Shown here: piece after piece, positions 1 through 10,192 of the stretch
Position numbering within the stretch: position 1 is the stretch's first letter
Layout: each line of letters opens with the position of its first letter
Assembly (NCBI GenBank): GCA_030867875.1
Contig: JAOWCC010000445.1
Coordinates: forward strand, 1 to 64,000
Length of the DNA: 64,000 nt
DNA from: Actinernus sp. WN-2022
Lineage: Eukaryota; Cnidaria; Anthozoa; Actiniaria; Actinernidae
Direction of reading: 5' to 3'
Made by a program: the position numbers and the translations under genes
The notes under the pieces: generated by a model
What the model was told of the DNA's origin: nothing
The model's database searches: none
What the model saw: only the letters and a program-made list of their open reading frames with translations

Positions 1-51
1 TAGTATAGTACAGTGCCGGCAGTTCGTGCCGATCAAACAGCCAATAAACAA

Positions 52-340
52 AGAAAGAAGTATCTTTTACGCACTTCTCTCAATATCGCAGCTAAGCTGA
101 ATAAAGGTATCAATTTTCGTGTATTCTGGTTTTCAGTGCAAAGTGCAAAAAAGGTACCTTTTCCGCGCTTCTCGCAAAGTCAAATTGAAGCTGAAAAAAG
201 GTATGAATTTGCATTCGTTCTGGTTTTCGAATGAAAGCGCAATAAAGGTACCTTTTCCGCCCTTCTTGCAAAAGCAAATCGAAGCTGAGAAAAGGTATGA
301 AATTTCAGCTTTCTGGATTTTTGGATGAAACCAAAAAATG
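52..340. repeat. Diverged ~94-bp tandem repeat at the left edge
   Basis: About three diverged copies of a 93-94 bp unit, each containing a version of AAGGTACCTTTTCCGC followed by CTTCTCGCAAA and GAAGCTGAAAAAAGGTAT. The AAGGTAC motif starts near 58, 151 and 245; a weaker fourth copy starts near 361. The short ORFs here only follow the repeat. Confidence 0.75.
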
Positions 341-429
341 TCCAGTCTTTATTAGCAAAAAAGGTAGCTTTTTGAAAGGCTTCTCATAAAGGAATCAAGC
401 AACAAAGCAGGTATAAATTTTGCCTTAGG

Positions 430-540
430 AAGTGTTGTAAACTATGCAAAAACCTAGTTAGTTGGCCTTTTTCAGCTTTCAGCATTGTGTGTTTTCGTTG
501 AAAATCAGAATTTCCGGAATCTACCCTTATAGACTAGGGA
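430..540 (+). repeat. Dispersed repeat, copy 1 (second copy at 4433)
   Basis: The stretch beginning GTGTTGTAAACTATGCAAAA and running through GTTGGCCTTTTTCAGCTTTCAGCAT to GGAATCTAC recurs at 4433-4530 with few differences. In both places it is followed by a TATAAAGACCCT-containing segment, so the full repeat probably includes the adjoining fold-back. Confidence 0.8.
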
Positions 541-719
541 GGGTCTTTATACAACTTTTCATTCTAAGAGTGTGGCCCTATATAAAATTTCATGGTTGAG
601 GCCTTTTTCCTTTGTTCAAGCTGTCTTCTTTAACCTTTTGTTCAACAAAGGAAAAAGGCCTCAACCATGAAGTTTTATATAGGACCGCACTCGTAGAGTG
701 AAAAGTTGTATAAAGACCC
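541..719. mobile_element. Fold-back MITE, 179 bp, arms ~76 bp
   Basis: Nearly the whole element is an inverted repeat: GGGTCTTTATACAACTTTTC at the left and its complement GAAAAGTTGTATAAAGACCC at the right, with the arms meeting at AACAAAGGAAAAAGGCCTCA. A decayed relative lies at 4530-4620. I see no clear target duplication. Confidence 0.85.
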
Positions 720-721
720 TT

Positions 722-835
722 AAGTTTTACCGGGTATAAAGGAGCATGCATGTGAATTATTTGCTTCTTCTGATTGGACAAAATGCTCATGAATTATTCA
801 TGAGTTTTTGAATGAGTGTTTTATAAATGTAATAT
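722..835 (+). repeat. Dispersed repeat (GGTATAAAGGAGCATGCA), second copy at 7478-7565
   Basis: GGTATAAAGGAGCATGCA, then TGATTGGACAAAATGCTCAT and ATTATTCATGAGTTTTTGAAT, recur in the same order at 7478-7565. It is part of a non-coding dispersed repeat of unknown class. Confidence 0.75.
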
Positions 836-1120
836 AGATACGGTCTCATTTACATAAACTTTAACTTTGATTTTCTCGGTCAAAATAAGTCGTATCACCA
901 AAATAACTGAAAACAAGACTCTACATCTAGAAGTTTTAAAGTAATTTATAAAATTTGTGTTGTATCGGAGATCCGAAGCAGCTCGTATCTATAACTACCC
1001 AGGATACAACACGGCCTCTCATGTGATAAATAGTGCGTAAATTGTAGAATTCTTTGTTCAAAATTACTTATTTAACCTAAATTACAGCGTATTTTTAAAA
1101 TGATATTACGTTTGTCTGTT
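836..1120. other. No recognisable feature
   Basis: AT-rich sequence without an ORF, repeat or inverted repeat that I can recognise. Confidence 0.5.
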
Positions 1121-1123
1121 TTC

Positions 1124-2005
1124 TTATGTCATTAGATAAACTGTTCCAGAGAACAGCTCACTATAATGAAAGCTGCGCTTTCCAGCTTCAGTGTGCGGTC
1201 TTGGTTTTATAAGGAATGTACAAAAGTTGTGCTTTTTAAAGATTTCCTTCAAATAATTTGGAGTGCTGCCGTTCATATTTTGGTACATCAATATAGCTAG
1301 TTGCTTTGATCGTTTTGTCTCAAGATTATCCCATTTAAGTTCGTGTAACAACTCAGCTGGCCGCCTATCGTAATTGGAAAAGGTGACCACCCTGGTAGCT
1401 TTAAACAGAGATAGGTCTATAGTTATCGGGAATACCTTTGCAACTTTCCACTGAATCACTTGGGAAAATCCCAGTGCAAACCAGTAGAGCTTAAATATAA
1501 AAGTAAGCCTTGAACAGCCTGAAATATCATATAAATATCATCTAAACCACATGCTTTATTTAATTGTTTGATGTCTCTTCAATAGTAAACGATCGAATGT
1601 TCGGTAGAAGTTATATAGTCGGAATACTGCCTTATAGAAGGAGGTAGTTGAGAAGCTATATATAGCTTAGGCCCTACTTCTGTAAAGTGAGCGTTAAGTG
1701 CATTACTGATTCACTTCCGACGTACGGTATGTTTTTTTTATTTGTTATATGTACTGTTAATTTTTAATAGATGTTGTATTTAGGTTTTTGCCCAGCAAGT
1801 TATTAATCCCTTTCCATGTTTGTTTTATGTTCTTAGTATTTACTCTGAAGTACAAACTATAATATTCTGTTTTAGAAGACTTAATACTATAGTTAACTTT
1901 ATTTTTTATGTGTTTATAATCCTGCCAGCTTTTATCTGTATTGAGACTTTCAGCTGTTTTCTTTAACCTAGCCCTCTCAAATATTTCAGATGTTAACCCA
2001 GGGGC
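1124..2005 (-). pseudogene. LINE (non-LTR retrotransposon) ORF2 remnant with RT deleted
   Basis: Read on the minus strand from 2005 downward, the sequence encodes a PGLTSEIFERARLKK-type segment (family form PWLTxEI, between endonuclease and reverse transcriptase). It then gives YxxLYFRVNTKN and TWKGINNLLG, and, after a stop and a frame change, NALNAHFTEVGPKL. These are typical of the region upstream of the RT in CR1/Jockey-like LINEs. The catalytic RT is missing. At 1459-1124 the reading resumes with the RT C-terminal tail (RVVTFSNYDRRPAELLHEL, TKRSKQLAILMYQNMNG, PNYLKEIF). The pieces lie in order on one strand, so I read one element with an internal deletion between about 1545 and 1459. It is non-functional. 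Class assignment is by motif memory, not search. Confidence 0.8.
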
Positions 2006-2154
2006 GGGTGCCTATAAAACGAAAACCTATTTATAAAACGAAGACCGAAGACCCCACAAATAATTAGCAGAAAACTTTAAAGAAGCTTTGCGGGTATTCG
2101 CAATCGATTCCTACACATTACCTACAGCTAATAAAGTTACAAATAATGAGCAGC
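2006..2154. other. Unassigned spacer
   Basis: A short CCTATAAAACGAA / TTATAAAACGAAGACC repetition, otherwise nothing recognisable. Confidence 0.4.
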
Positions 2155-2512
2155 CATATAAAAGGGGTAGGGGTGCTCGTCGGACATTTTCAATTTGACC
2201 CCTAAAAGGTACTAAAATGGGCGTGGCTCAAGCTTATTTTGACTCCTAAAAGGTACCGATAAAAACATGCCAACATTTTAAACTTTCGATGCCTTTTATT
2301 TCTATTAACATGTTGTATCATCAAGCACATTTTTCCTTGTTGTTTTCAAAAGCGCTGTCATTCTCTAGCATTCGGTGACTCACCCGACCCCTAAAAGGTA
2401 CCGCTTTACATAGAAATGTATGTGTTTGATCGTGGATAACCCTAAGTGGTACCAAACTCCTGATTTTGACCCCTAAAAGGTACGACGAGCATCCATGTAC
2501 CCCTCAATAAGG
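2155..2512 (+). mobile_element. MITE with internal GACCCCTAAAAGGTAC motifs, copy 1
   Basis: The ends carry GGGGTGCTCGTCGGAC and, inverted, GTACGACGAGCATCC, flanked inside and out by AGGGGTA / TACCCCT. The interior repeats the motif GACCCCTAAAAGGTAC four times, some copies altered. A reverse-complement copy lies at 5224-5498. It is non-coding; the superfamily is unknown. Confidence 0.8.
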
Positions 2513-2781
2513 GGTCCACCCCCGGGCGTTTCGTCCTCTGTCCCACGTGTTTGCATGATTGTGTGTGGTTAATTGATAGCTTCTCGTAATCAACACAGCT
2601 GTCAGTATAAACAATATTCTTTACACTCGCAAAGAGATCAATGATCTTATATTTCATGTATTTACTATATTTTACAAAGAGAGGATCTTGGTAAAATCTG
2701 TTAACGCTTGTCTGCGAATCCGATTTGTCGCCGGTTGAGCGTTCTCGGTATATAGCATGGTTAATCGCTTCGTTGTTAGTA
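2513..2781. other. Unassigned; weak minus-strand open frame
   Basis: The minus strand stays open across this interval with non-repetitive composition, but I recognise no family in it. The reading continues unchanged into MITEs on both sides, so the apparent 158-residue ORF is not a gene as it stands. Confidence 0.3.
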
Positions 2782-3263
2782 TACCGTATTTCCTCGATTA
2801 AGCGCCCCCCTCGATTAAGCGCCCCCCTTGGCAACAAAATTTGAAATAAGCGCCCCCCTCGATTAAGCACCCCCTCTCCCCTCCCCCAATAAATATGGCA
2901 CAGTAAGAGAGATGGCATACAACTTGCGTTTTATTACAAAGTTACGGCATGTTCCTATATGTAGTACCGTATTAAAGTTATGTTTGGCTGATAAGGGAAA
3001 TTAGTTTCTTTTCTTCCAACTCACAGTCCGTGATGATTATTAAGTCCATGTGCTTGCATAGCTCTTGTACCCGAAGCAGCTCGTTCTTCAGCCTTCTTCC
3101 CATTTCAACGCTTTGGGTAAATGCTGTGAAACAGCCGGGAACGACAAGACCAATTTCCAGTTTCCGTGAGCCATTAAGCGCCCCCCCCCTCTCGATTGAG
3201 CGCCCCCCTTGGCAACAAAATTTGAAATAAGCGCCCAGGGCGCTTAATCGAGGAAATACGGTA
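2782..3263. mobile_element. TIR element, 482 bp, TIR TACCGTATTTCCTCGATTAA
   Basis: A 25-bp perfect terminal inverted repeat begins TACCGTATTTCCTCGATTAA and is mirrored at 3239-3263. Just inside each end, GCGCCCCCC tracts and a copy of GGCAACAAAATTTGAAATAA (both in the same direction) form subterminal repeats. The centre (about 2985-3160) is open on the minus strand, with a helical-looking segment FTQSVEMGRRLKNELLRVQE. That could be a transposase scrap or captured coding DNA; I cannot identify it. Confidence 0.85.
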
Positions 3264-3504
3264 GTTAAAAACAAAGGATTGTTTCTCTCAATTTTGAAAT
3301 CATTTCAATAAAGTAAAATTCCATAGTTCCTAAAACTGTAGCAGATATCTTCCAAAAAACGTGAATAAATCGCTGTGGCCCATTTAGCCGATACATTGAT
3401 CACAGAGCCAACAGAAAGAAAGCCAAGGCTTAAAACTAGGACAAATTTCAGTTGCGCTGTGTTTATCTGCGACAATAAACGATTCATTGCCAGCACCGAC
3501 AATG

Positions 3505-3578
3505 TTATCCGGTTTATAGACGCGATATCCGGTTTATAGACGCGATATCCGGTTTATAGACGCGATATCCGGTTTATA
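3505..3578. repeat. 20-bp tandem repeat, about 3.7 copies
   Basis: The unit GGTTTATAGACGCGATATCC repeats perfectly from 3511 with a partial copy at each end. There are no spacers, so it is not a CRISPR array. Confidence 0.95.
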
Positions 3579-3599
3579 AAAGCACCTCCCGGCGGTACC

Positions 3600-4432
3600 T
3601 TTTCCGAGGAGAGGAAAGAGAGAGAGCTAGAGGTCGTATATTAGGTATGATCTTGAAATAACAAGCTATTAAACATACTGACGCATGTAAAGATTATCCA
3701 CAAAGAGTAATGGGAACTTTAGCTTTGCTAACCGACATTAAACATCACACTAGAATAACGTTGACATTGAGCTGATTGACAGCTTCAGACGTCATGTCCA
3801 ATTGCAATGCAGCATTTGACGTGACCTGGAGTAGCCTGATTTTCAGACGGTACGAGGTCGTCTGCTCACTTCCTCCCCCTCCCCGTCTGATGGACTTCAT
3901 AGACTTTCATGTTCCTGACGTCATAATGTCAACCAATCAGAGCGAACTTTAGACTTTTGGCAAAGTTTGGAATTTAAGGAATGTGCCCGCATATTTTTCT
4001 AAATGGCGTTGGGGAAGAACTTGAGCAGTGTGCCGACCAAATTTGTAAAGTTTTCAGGATTTTGAAGCTATATCCAGAGCAGAAGAAAGCATTGGAATCG
4101 TTCATTCATTGAAACGATGTGTTTGTGTATCTACGTACGGAATTTGGTAAATCACTAATATTCCTCTGCTTATATAAATCACATGCATTAGATCTCGGGA
4201 TTAGATCTCAAACATTCTCCTAGGTTTGTGGCTTTTAGAAGGACCAAATCTTTCATGGAATATTATGATTTTTTCTGCAGGAGTGAACACACATACTGAG
4301 TATGTTATAGAAAACGTTTCATGGCACTTGGGTGAATATTTTTGTTTTCAGAATTATGAACACAGTCCGTAAGTTCATGTATAACCTGAGTATCAGGCTT
4401 ACCTTTTCCCCCGAGAAAAAGAAAGAAAAAAA
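3600..4432. other. No gene or repeat recognised
   Basis: Unique-looking AT-rich sequence. A GACGTCATAATGTC motif (CRE-like half palindrome) occurs near 3919, but no ORF or exon supports a promoter here. Confidence 0.4.
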
Positions 4433-4620
4433 CAAAGTGTTGTAAACTATGCAAAAACCTAGTTAGTTGGCCTTTTTCAGCTTTCAGCATTTGTGTTTCG
4501 TTGAAAAGCAGAATTGCCGGAATCTACCACTGATTGTCTATCCTTATAAAACCAAGGGCTTCACCATGAATCTTTATAAAGACCCTCACTCGTACAGTGA
4601 AGATCCTTAAAAAGATCCCA
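4433..4620 (+). repeat. Dispersed repeat, copy 2 of the 430-719 unit
   Basis: Same start (GTGTTGTAAACTATGCAAAA) and order as 430-540, followed by a decayed version of the fold-back (CTTTATAAAGACCCTCACTC). The second arm of the fold-back is largely lost. Confidence 0.75.
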
Positions 4621-5223
4621 AGGGGAATCTTACTTTATAAGACAAGACTCAGGGTTGCTCGACCAACGGTCTAAACGCAATGACTCGAGGAGTTCGAAAA
4701 CGAGAACCCCTTGACTCACAGTTATTCACACGCAACCAGCCTAACATTATGGGACCCAAATTTTCGCCCCGTATTCCAACTGCGCATGTCACTGACGCAC
4801 GACGTAGCTATAAACAAGAGACCATCACTTTATAAGAGAACTGATCTCCGTACCCTATGATAGTCTGCGCCAATCTATTTTTGGCTCAGTGAACGTCACG
4901 ATGCTATTTTAAGATTTGGTTCCAGCTCCTCACGGATTTTCATCGCTCCATCTCATGAATTCATTCAACCTTGATTTCAACAAAGAAAGAGGGGCGATGA
5001 ATGCGAAGCTTCAAAACTCTGAATTATGGCTCTGAATTATGTGTTGCTCCATAAACTTACTACCCGGACTGGTATGGGACGGATCTGACCTGATCTGACT
5101 TGAAGACTCGAGAAAATAAACTTTGAATTTAATTAATATAAGCTACGGAGTGTAATTTGAAAACCCGTTAAAAATATTGCCGTTTGGATTTGACTGGGAA
5201 ACTGTAGGCTGTATCCCGGGACT
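4621..5223. other. No gene or repeat recognised
   Basis: Unique-looking sequence; no ORF over 60 codons and no inverted repeat visible. Confidence 0.4.
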
Positions 5224-5498
5224 CCCTTATGTGAGGGGTACATGGATGCTCGTCGTACCTTTTAGGGGTCAAAATCAGGAGTTTGGTACCACTTAGGGTA
5301 TCCACCATCAAACACAGACATTTCTATGTAAAGCGGTACCTTTTAGGGGTCGGGTGTCAATTGAACAAAAAAGCTGTTATCAATTTACATTTTTATTATC
5401 TTTTAGGGGTCAAAATAAGCTTGAGCCACGCCATTTTAGTACCTCTTAGGGGTCAAATCGAAAATGTCCGACGAGCATCCCTACCCCTTTTATATGGG
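5224..5498 (-). mobile_element. MITE with internal GACCCCTAAAAGGTAC motifs, copy 2 (inverted)
   Basis: Reverse complement of the 2155-2512 element, with the same ends and the same order of internal motifs. It is about 80 bp shorter because the centre differs. The pair is separated by about 2.7 kb; each copy has its own terminal inverted repeats, so they are two insertions rather than the two ends of one element. Confidence 0.8.
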
Positions 5499-5501
5499 AG
5501 T

Positions 5502-5520
5502 CCCCCCCCCCCGGGGGGGG
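5502..5520. repeat. C11-G8 homopolymer junction
   Basis: Eleven C followed directly by eight G at the outer edge of the MITE. The exact length is likely to be unreliable in any assembly. Confidence 0.8.
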
Positions 5521-6342
5521 CTGTATTAAGCCAGACCCGTAAGAAATTCGGATGTGACCTGGAAGCCGTGAAAAGAAACTAGAGTGACCTGAATTTCGTG
5601 AAACTATCAAAGGAAATGAAGCCGTAATGCCATTAGCCGGATCGGCGAGCAAAAAATTTAATAAATTAACAATCCCGTATCGTTGTTATTGAAACTTCGC
5701 TTACCTTATAAATACTCGTTCCCTGTAGTTCATATTCATGTATAGCTAGATAACATACCTAGGGAACTGACCGGATTATTTGCTCTTTCATCAGTCTAAT
5801 AATTTTAGAAACGTTCAGTTTATAGCAAGCAAGCACGTATCGACTTTTGACCATAATTTTGCGAAATTATAAATCCAGTTAATCTGAAACACTGACTGAC
5901 TGAGTTTGGAATTATCGTAAACAGACGCTTACAATTCGCTAAAGAAATTAGAAATAGAACCTAAAATATCGTAAATAATCGGACATGCTTTTGCAACACT
6001 GTAATCAATATGAATCTGTAGAGTAACTGTCGTGAAAGTAGAAAATTGTGAATGCTTTGATTACTGAGTAAAACACTGAATGCATTCTTCTGCTCTCGCC
6101 GCCCGCCGGGCCATTCGGACACGTGACACCCACAACCAATCGGATAGAGTGGTAAAAATAGTCGAACTAATTTATGCAAGCTAAAAATAAATCGGCGCAG
6201 ACTATCATGGGGAGAGAGGCTAGTATGGGGAGAGAGGCTAGTATGGGGGATCGGTTCTCTTGGGTGATGGTCTCTTGCTATAAACAAGTAATTCTTCACT
6301 TTTCATCTAAATTTCTGAAAATTATTATCTTTTAGAAGTAAT
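5521..6342. other. No gene; short 18-bp tandem repeat at 6207-6250
   Basis: Nothing coding is recognisable. GGGGAGAGAGGCTAGTAT repeats about 2.3 times near 6209-6250. The minus-strand ORF over it, with repeated SPHTSL, is only this repeat translated. Confidence 0.5.
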
Positions 6343-6706
6343 GTTTTTGAAGCCGTTTACTAAACTCGCAGCACGTGTTTTATCAGATCCTGCGCCCTCG
6401 AGTTTTTATATCTGATAAAACACTGCTGCTTGTTTATTAAACTATACTTAAAACATTCATTTATTGTGTATATCATGAATTATTTATGAGTTTTAGAAAT
6501 TAGGATAATATATTTTAGGGATTTATACTTTTTGGAAATTCATATTAGAAAAACACATTTTAACTAGGGATCCATTTCTGTAATTTTATGTACTGTTTAA
6601 TAAACGAGCAGCAGTGTTTTATCAGGTTTAAAACTCGAGGGCGCAGCCCGAGAGTTTTAGACCTGATAAAACACGTGCTGCGAGTTTATTAAACGGCTTC
6701 AAAAAC
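6343..6706. mobile_element. MITE with ~48-bp TIRs, 364 bp
   Basis: Both ends read GTTTTTGAAGCCGTTTA inward, continuing to TAAACTCGCAGCACGTGTTT and TATCAG. A second, inner inverted pair (TATCTGATAAAACACTGCTG / AGCAGCAGTGTTTTATCAGG) makes a nested hairpin. A fragment of the inner arm recurs at 29618-29662. Confidence 0.9.
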
Positions 6707-6863
6707 TCAATGGTTACTTAATGAACCATTGAACCTTTGTATTCACAACGCCTGCAAAATATTCGAGTAATCACCGCCTGCAATTACGAACATCTCAAGG
6801 GATTGACATGAAGAAATTACCATACTACTGTATGTTGTTTGAAGCGGAGTTTCGCAATGCTGA

Positions 6864-7028
6864 AAGCATTGTGTGGCAAATACCAAGCTAGCCGGGCAAG
6901 AAGCTGCACTTGAAGGATTTGGTGTCGTGGTTGACATCGATAAAGTTCAAGACTTGGAAAGCGATGTGACTGACATGACGGCAGACTCTAAATTTTTGAC
7001 TCCGGCACAAAATATGAAGAGGATGTTT
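6864..7028 (+). CDS. Candidate orphan exon of an unidentified gene
   Basis: An open frame follows a stop at 6861 and runs through CVANTKLAGQEAALEGFG, VVVDIDKVQDLESD and SKFLTPAQNMKRMF. It ends at 7028 directly before GTAAGT, an excellent 5' splice site. Codon use is even and non-repetitive, unlike the flanking MITEs. The acceptor is not obvious (a possible CTGAAAG at 6860-6866), no ATG lies in frame, and I find no partner exon within several kb. The FLTPAQNxKRxF stretch could match a known animal gene (EDRF1-like proteins have a comparable N-terminal segment), but this is only something to test. Confidence 0.35.
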
Positions 7029-7259
7029 GTAAGTTTAATGCACGTTTATATTATTTTACGGCTTTGAGTTTGGTTTAATAATTGGAACTAAACAGTGGCT
7101 CGGTAAACAAGTAATGGTAGTTCGATAACTTCATTTAAAAAATATTCTCTGTGTATCTCGCTATAGTCTGCTGATATTAGTAAATTTAGTGCAAAATTTA
7201 TTATCTAGGTACCTTATGTTCCGTGTACTTTTTGCTATCTTTGGGTCTTTATCAGTGAA

Positions 7260-7338
7260 TTCTTAATTAGGATGAAACTTTATATAAAATTTCATGTTCA
7301 TTAATATTCTTTATATAAAACGTTCATCCTAATTAGCA
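7260..7338. repeat. Hairpin (TTAATTAGGATGAA / TTCATCCTAATTA)
   Basis: An imperfect 79-bp inverted repeat with AT-rich arms; probably a small MITE related to the 541-719 fold-back (shared TTTATATAAAATTTCATG). Confidence 0.6.
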
Positions 7339-7477
7339 TTTCAATGGGAAAGCTAAAACATCAATAGAAATTCCAAGAGTTGCAAGGTGCTTATCCATTG
7401 TCTCAATCATTAACCCCGTTTCCCCCTGGGACAGAATTAAAATCCCTCCGCGGGCTGTTTAGAATGATGAGATTTTA

Positions 7478-7565
7478 TCAGGTATAAAGGAGCATGCACG
7501 TGACTGATTTGCTTCATCTGATTGGACAAAATGCTCATTAATTATTCATGAGTTTTTGAATATTA
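7478..7565 (+). repeat. Dispersed repeat, second copy of 722-835
   Basis: Shares GGTATAAAGGAGCATGCA, TGATTGGACAAAATGCTCAT and ATTATTCATGAGTTTTTGAAT with the earlier copy. Confidence 0.75.
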
Positions 7566-7575
7566 GTTCATGTAT

Positions 7576-7650
7576 GCACGGCTCTCTGGAAGAGCCGATA
7601 TGTATGATGAGACACCGTGTTAAAATAAAGATTATGTATGTATGCATGTA
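7576..7650 (+). mobile_element. LINE/SINE 3' tail (hairpin plus AATAAAG and TATG microsatellite)
   Basis: A CGGCTCT-CTGGA-AGAGCCG hairpin, then CACCGTGTTAAAATAAAG, then an ATGTATGTATG tail. The same architecture closes the LINE at 26400-26985. A hairpin plus a microsatellite tail is the usual 3' end of L2/CR1-like elements. No coding part remains. Confidence 0.6.
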
Positions 7651-9074
7651 ACTCTCAAAACGTCAGCTGCTACTCGCTTCCCACGGCGCTTAGCATACCT
7701 TACTCGACTCTCAGTTGACCAGTGTTTTTACAGGAAAAAAGTCATCCAGCGTCAGTGCCGAACGTGAAATACAGCAGCCCCGGTGCAGATTTCCTAATTT
7801 TTTAATTGGTCTACTAAGCTTTCACCCCCTCGTTTCTTACTCTTCGAAGAAATAAGAATTCAACTTGACCGCTGAGTCAGATAAAGAGCCTTGTGCAGAA
7901 TACAATCACGTGATTGTACTGAAGGGCAACATACCTCACTTCATTTTTGCCTTAAGTTCTAAATAATGGTTTTAAAGTTTCAATTCAAAAAAAATATTTT
8001 TGGGGGTTATAGGCACTTTAAAGGCACGTCTGTGTCACGATAATAGACTATACATAGTTGTTTTCGCCGATTTTGATATGAACTAACGAACCTCTCGGCC
8101 ATGTGGGATGCTTAAAATCAAAGCAAATATGCAAAAATGACTACCAAATAGTGTATATAAACAGTCTCCAGAGAAAATATTGAAAATCCTTTCAATCAAG
8201 CATTGAGGGAGGTTTAACCGTTTGTATCCAATTAACAGCCACCAACCGAGCGATTACTCGATACATGCGCAGTACCATGACATAGCCCCTTTGATTAATG
8301 GTTCGCGTAAGAACAGGAGCACTCAACGGCCAGGAATGCACAAAGGTGTTAATTGTTCTATTGTTGAAACTTGATATCTCATTGGTTAAACAGAAATAAA
8401 CCTCCTAAAAATAGGAAAGAACTCTGATTTCACAATATTTTTTAAAGAAAATGATTAAAGCGGACAATATGTAACTATGTAAAAAGAGAGAAAGAAATCC
8501 TATGTGGAGAACATTGAAATCTTTTATAATATCTCCGCTTTTGTTTTAGTGTCTTTCTATTGGCTGAATTTGTTTTGTAATCAAAAACATATACACAACG
8601 AGCGATTTCATGCATTTTAATTTGAGAATATTAATACCACTAGTCAAGAGATATCATTAGAAAAAATTGAACCATTTTCTATGTGGGATTAGTGAAATCA
8701 CATTCATTGACGCGGAACAATAGATCTTGCTCCAGTTCTTATACGAACCATTACTTAATAGCAAAACCTGTTTGTAAATGCTATTTTTCATCTCCAATCG
8801 ATTGTCCATCTTTCAAAACTGCATTTTTGAAGATTGTTTTCCCTTCAGAAAAGCCTGTGCTATGGTACACGAGCTAAATTATTCATTCGATTAATAAGTG
8901 AGATATCAGCACATGACCTGCAAAAGGCCTTATTATCTTGCTTCGCGCGCTTACAAATTAAACAATTCAGACACTGAATATACTACTGATTAGAAGGCTG
9001 CCGCAAAAGTACCGATCCGACGGTAATTGAAAAGGCGGAAATCTTTTGAAAAACACACACAATAAAATCAATGA
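7651..9074. other. No gene or repeat recognised
   Basis: AT-rich, apparently unique. The 8683-8877 open frame has no splice signals or family resemblance. Confidence 0.4.
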
Positions 9075-9180
9075 TTCGTGGCCACTAAAGCCCCGTGCAA
9101 ACGAACGCAACATCACCCAACATCTTGGGTAAGTCTGGTAGTCTGCACGGGTACCAGTTCCCCGGCCGAGATAGCCCAAT
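9075..9180 (-). repeat. Small TIR-like repeat (CCCGTGCA) with a GGCCGGGGAACTGGTA block
   Basis: GCCCCGTGCAAACGAACGCA on the left and TCTGCACGGG on the right form short inverted ends around CACCCAACATCTTGGGT. The adjoining TACCAGTTCCCCGGCCGAGA is the reverse complement of a block inside the repeats at 17924 and 38462. Confidence 0.55.
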
Positions 9181-10084
9181 GTTGTGCGATATTGTCTGAG
9201 GATACGGGGTTTATACGGATCACGACAAAAGTCAATTGCACTGTAATTAAAATTGTTTTCTTAAAGCCTCGTTCTAAATACATTAAGCGCCATGGATAGG
9301 AATGGTAGACTGCAATGTATACGTACTTCATCATAATTTCTGTTTTATTTTGTCGCATAAGGTGAATTTTAAAGGGTCGCAGACATCTATGGGGGAGAAT
9401 GGAAGGGAGAGCCTAACACTCCATACAGTTATCCAGAGAGCCACCTCTGATTAGCCACCAGTACAGAGGCCTTTCCCTGCATATGAGGTTGCCACTCACC
9501 CTCATTGCACATCATGTGCCGTCATATTATCAAATGTTCCGTTCAACATCACCAACCATCACCATCTATGAGTTACCATCACTACCCTTCATGAAATATC
9601 ACCGCCCACCTTAAATGAATTATGTAACAGTGACTGTAATCAGCCGGTGTCTGGTACAGTTAAAATGCATATACGCCTTAGCCAGTTATCTTTTATATTG
9701 ATTTTACATGAAGTGGTTAGTCCAACAGTAGAATATTTCTTGATTTGGGTGTTGCGTCTACGAGATATAAAGGTTTATATTTCCAATATGCTAATGTATG
9801 ATGTCATCACCGACATTTGCTGAATTTCTTTGTGGTTGTGAATTAAGCTATTTTCTAATTTATAATATTTTTTGGTAAAATCACTTTGATAAGCTTCAAA
9901 TATAACTTAGAATTTAAAAATAGTTAATTTGTCTCTACCAGCATACTTTTGTATAATATCCATTTTCCTGGAATTGTATGAAGTTGTCGTCCTCACTCAA
10001 GCCTGCCGGCTACAAACAATAGCGTATAATAGGTTTCATCAACAATTTAATCTGGTACCGATATATACTGTGTGACACGTACTG
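9181..10084. other. No gene or repeat recognised
   Basis: Unique-looking AT-rich sequence; CACCAT/CATCAC-rich patch near 9540-9600 only. Confidence 0.35.
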
Positions 10085-10192
10085 TTGGACCGGGCTCTCG
10101 AACGGTACAATTTAGCGCGCCAGGCACCGAGTCGAAGAAGGCTCCCAAAGGGAATAGCACTGGCTTACTCTGCAGTATTCACAAGTAAAACT
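10085..10192 (+). CDS. Weak exon candidate with a GTAAGT donor
   Basis: A short, relatively GC-rich open stretch (LDRALERYNLARQAPS, RRRLPKGIALAYSAV) ends at 10192 directly before GTAAGTAT. No ATG or clear acceptor is visible, and the +1 frame is open too, so the reading frame is uncertain. No partner exon seen. Confidence 0.2.

Noticed and set aside
2442..2918. 158-residue minus-strand ORF
   Set aside because: It crosses from one MITE through unique DNA into another TIR element; the ends are repeat-derived.
3505..3578. Possible CRISPR array
   Set aside because: Units are directly adjacent with no unique spacers, and the genome is eukaryotic.
5502..5520. C11-G8 as a structural element (G-quadruplex or hairpin)
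   Set aside because: Homopolymer lengths here are likely assembly artefacts, and nothing nearby supports a role.
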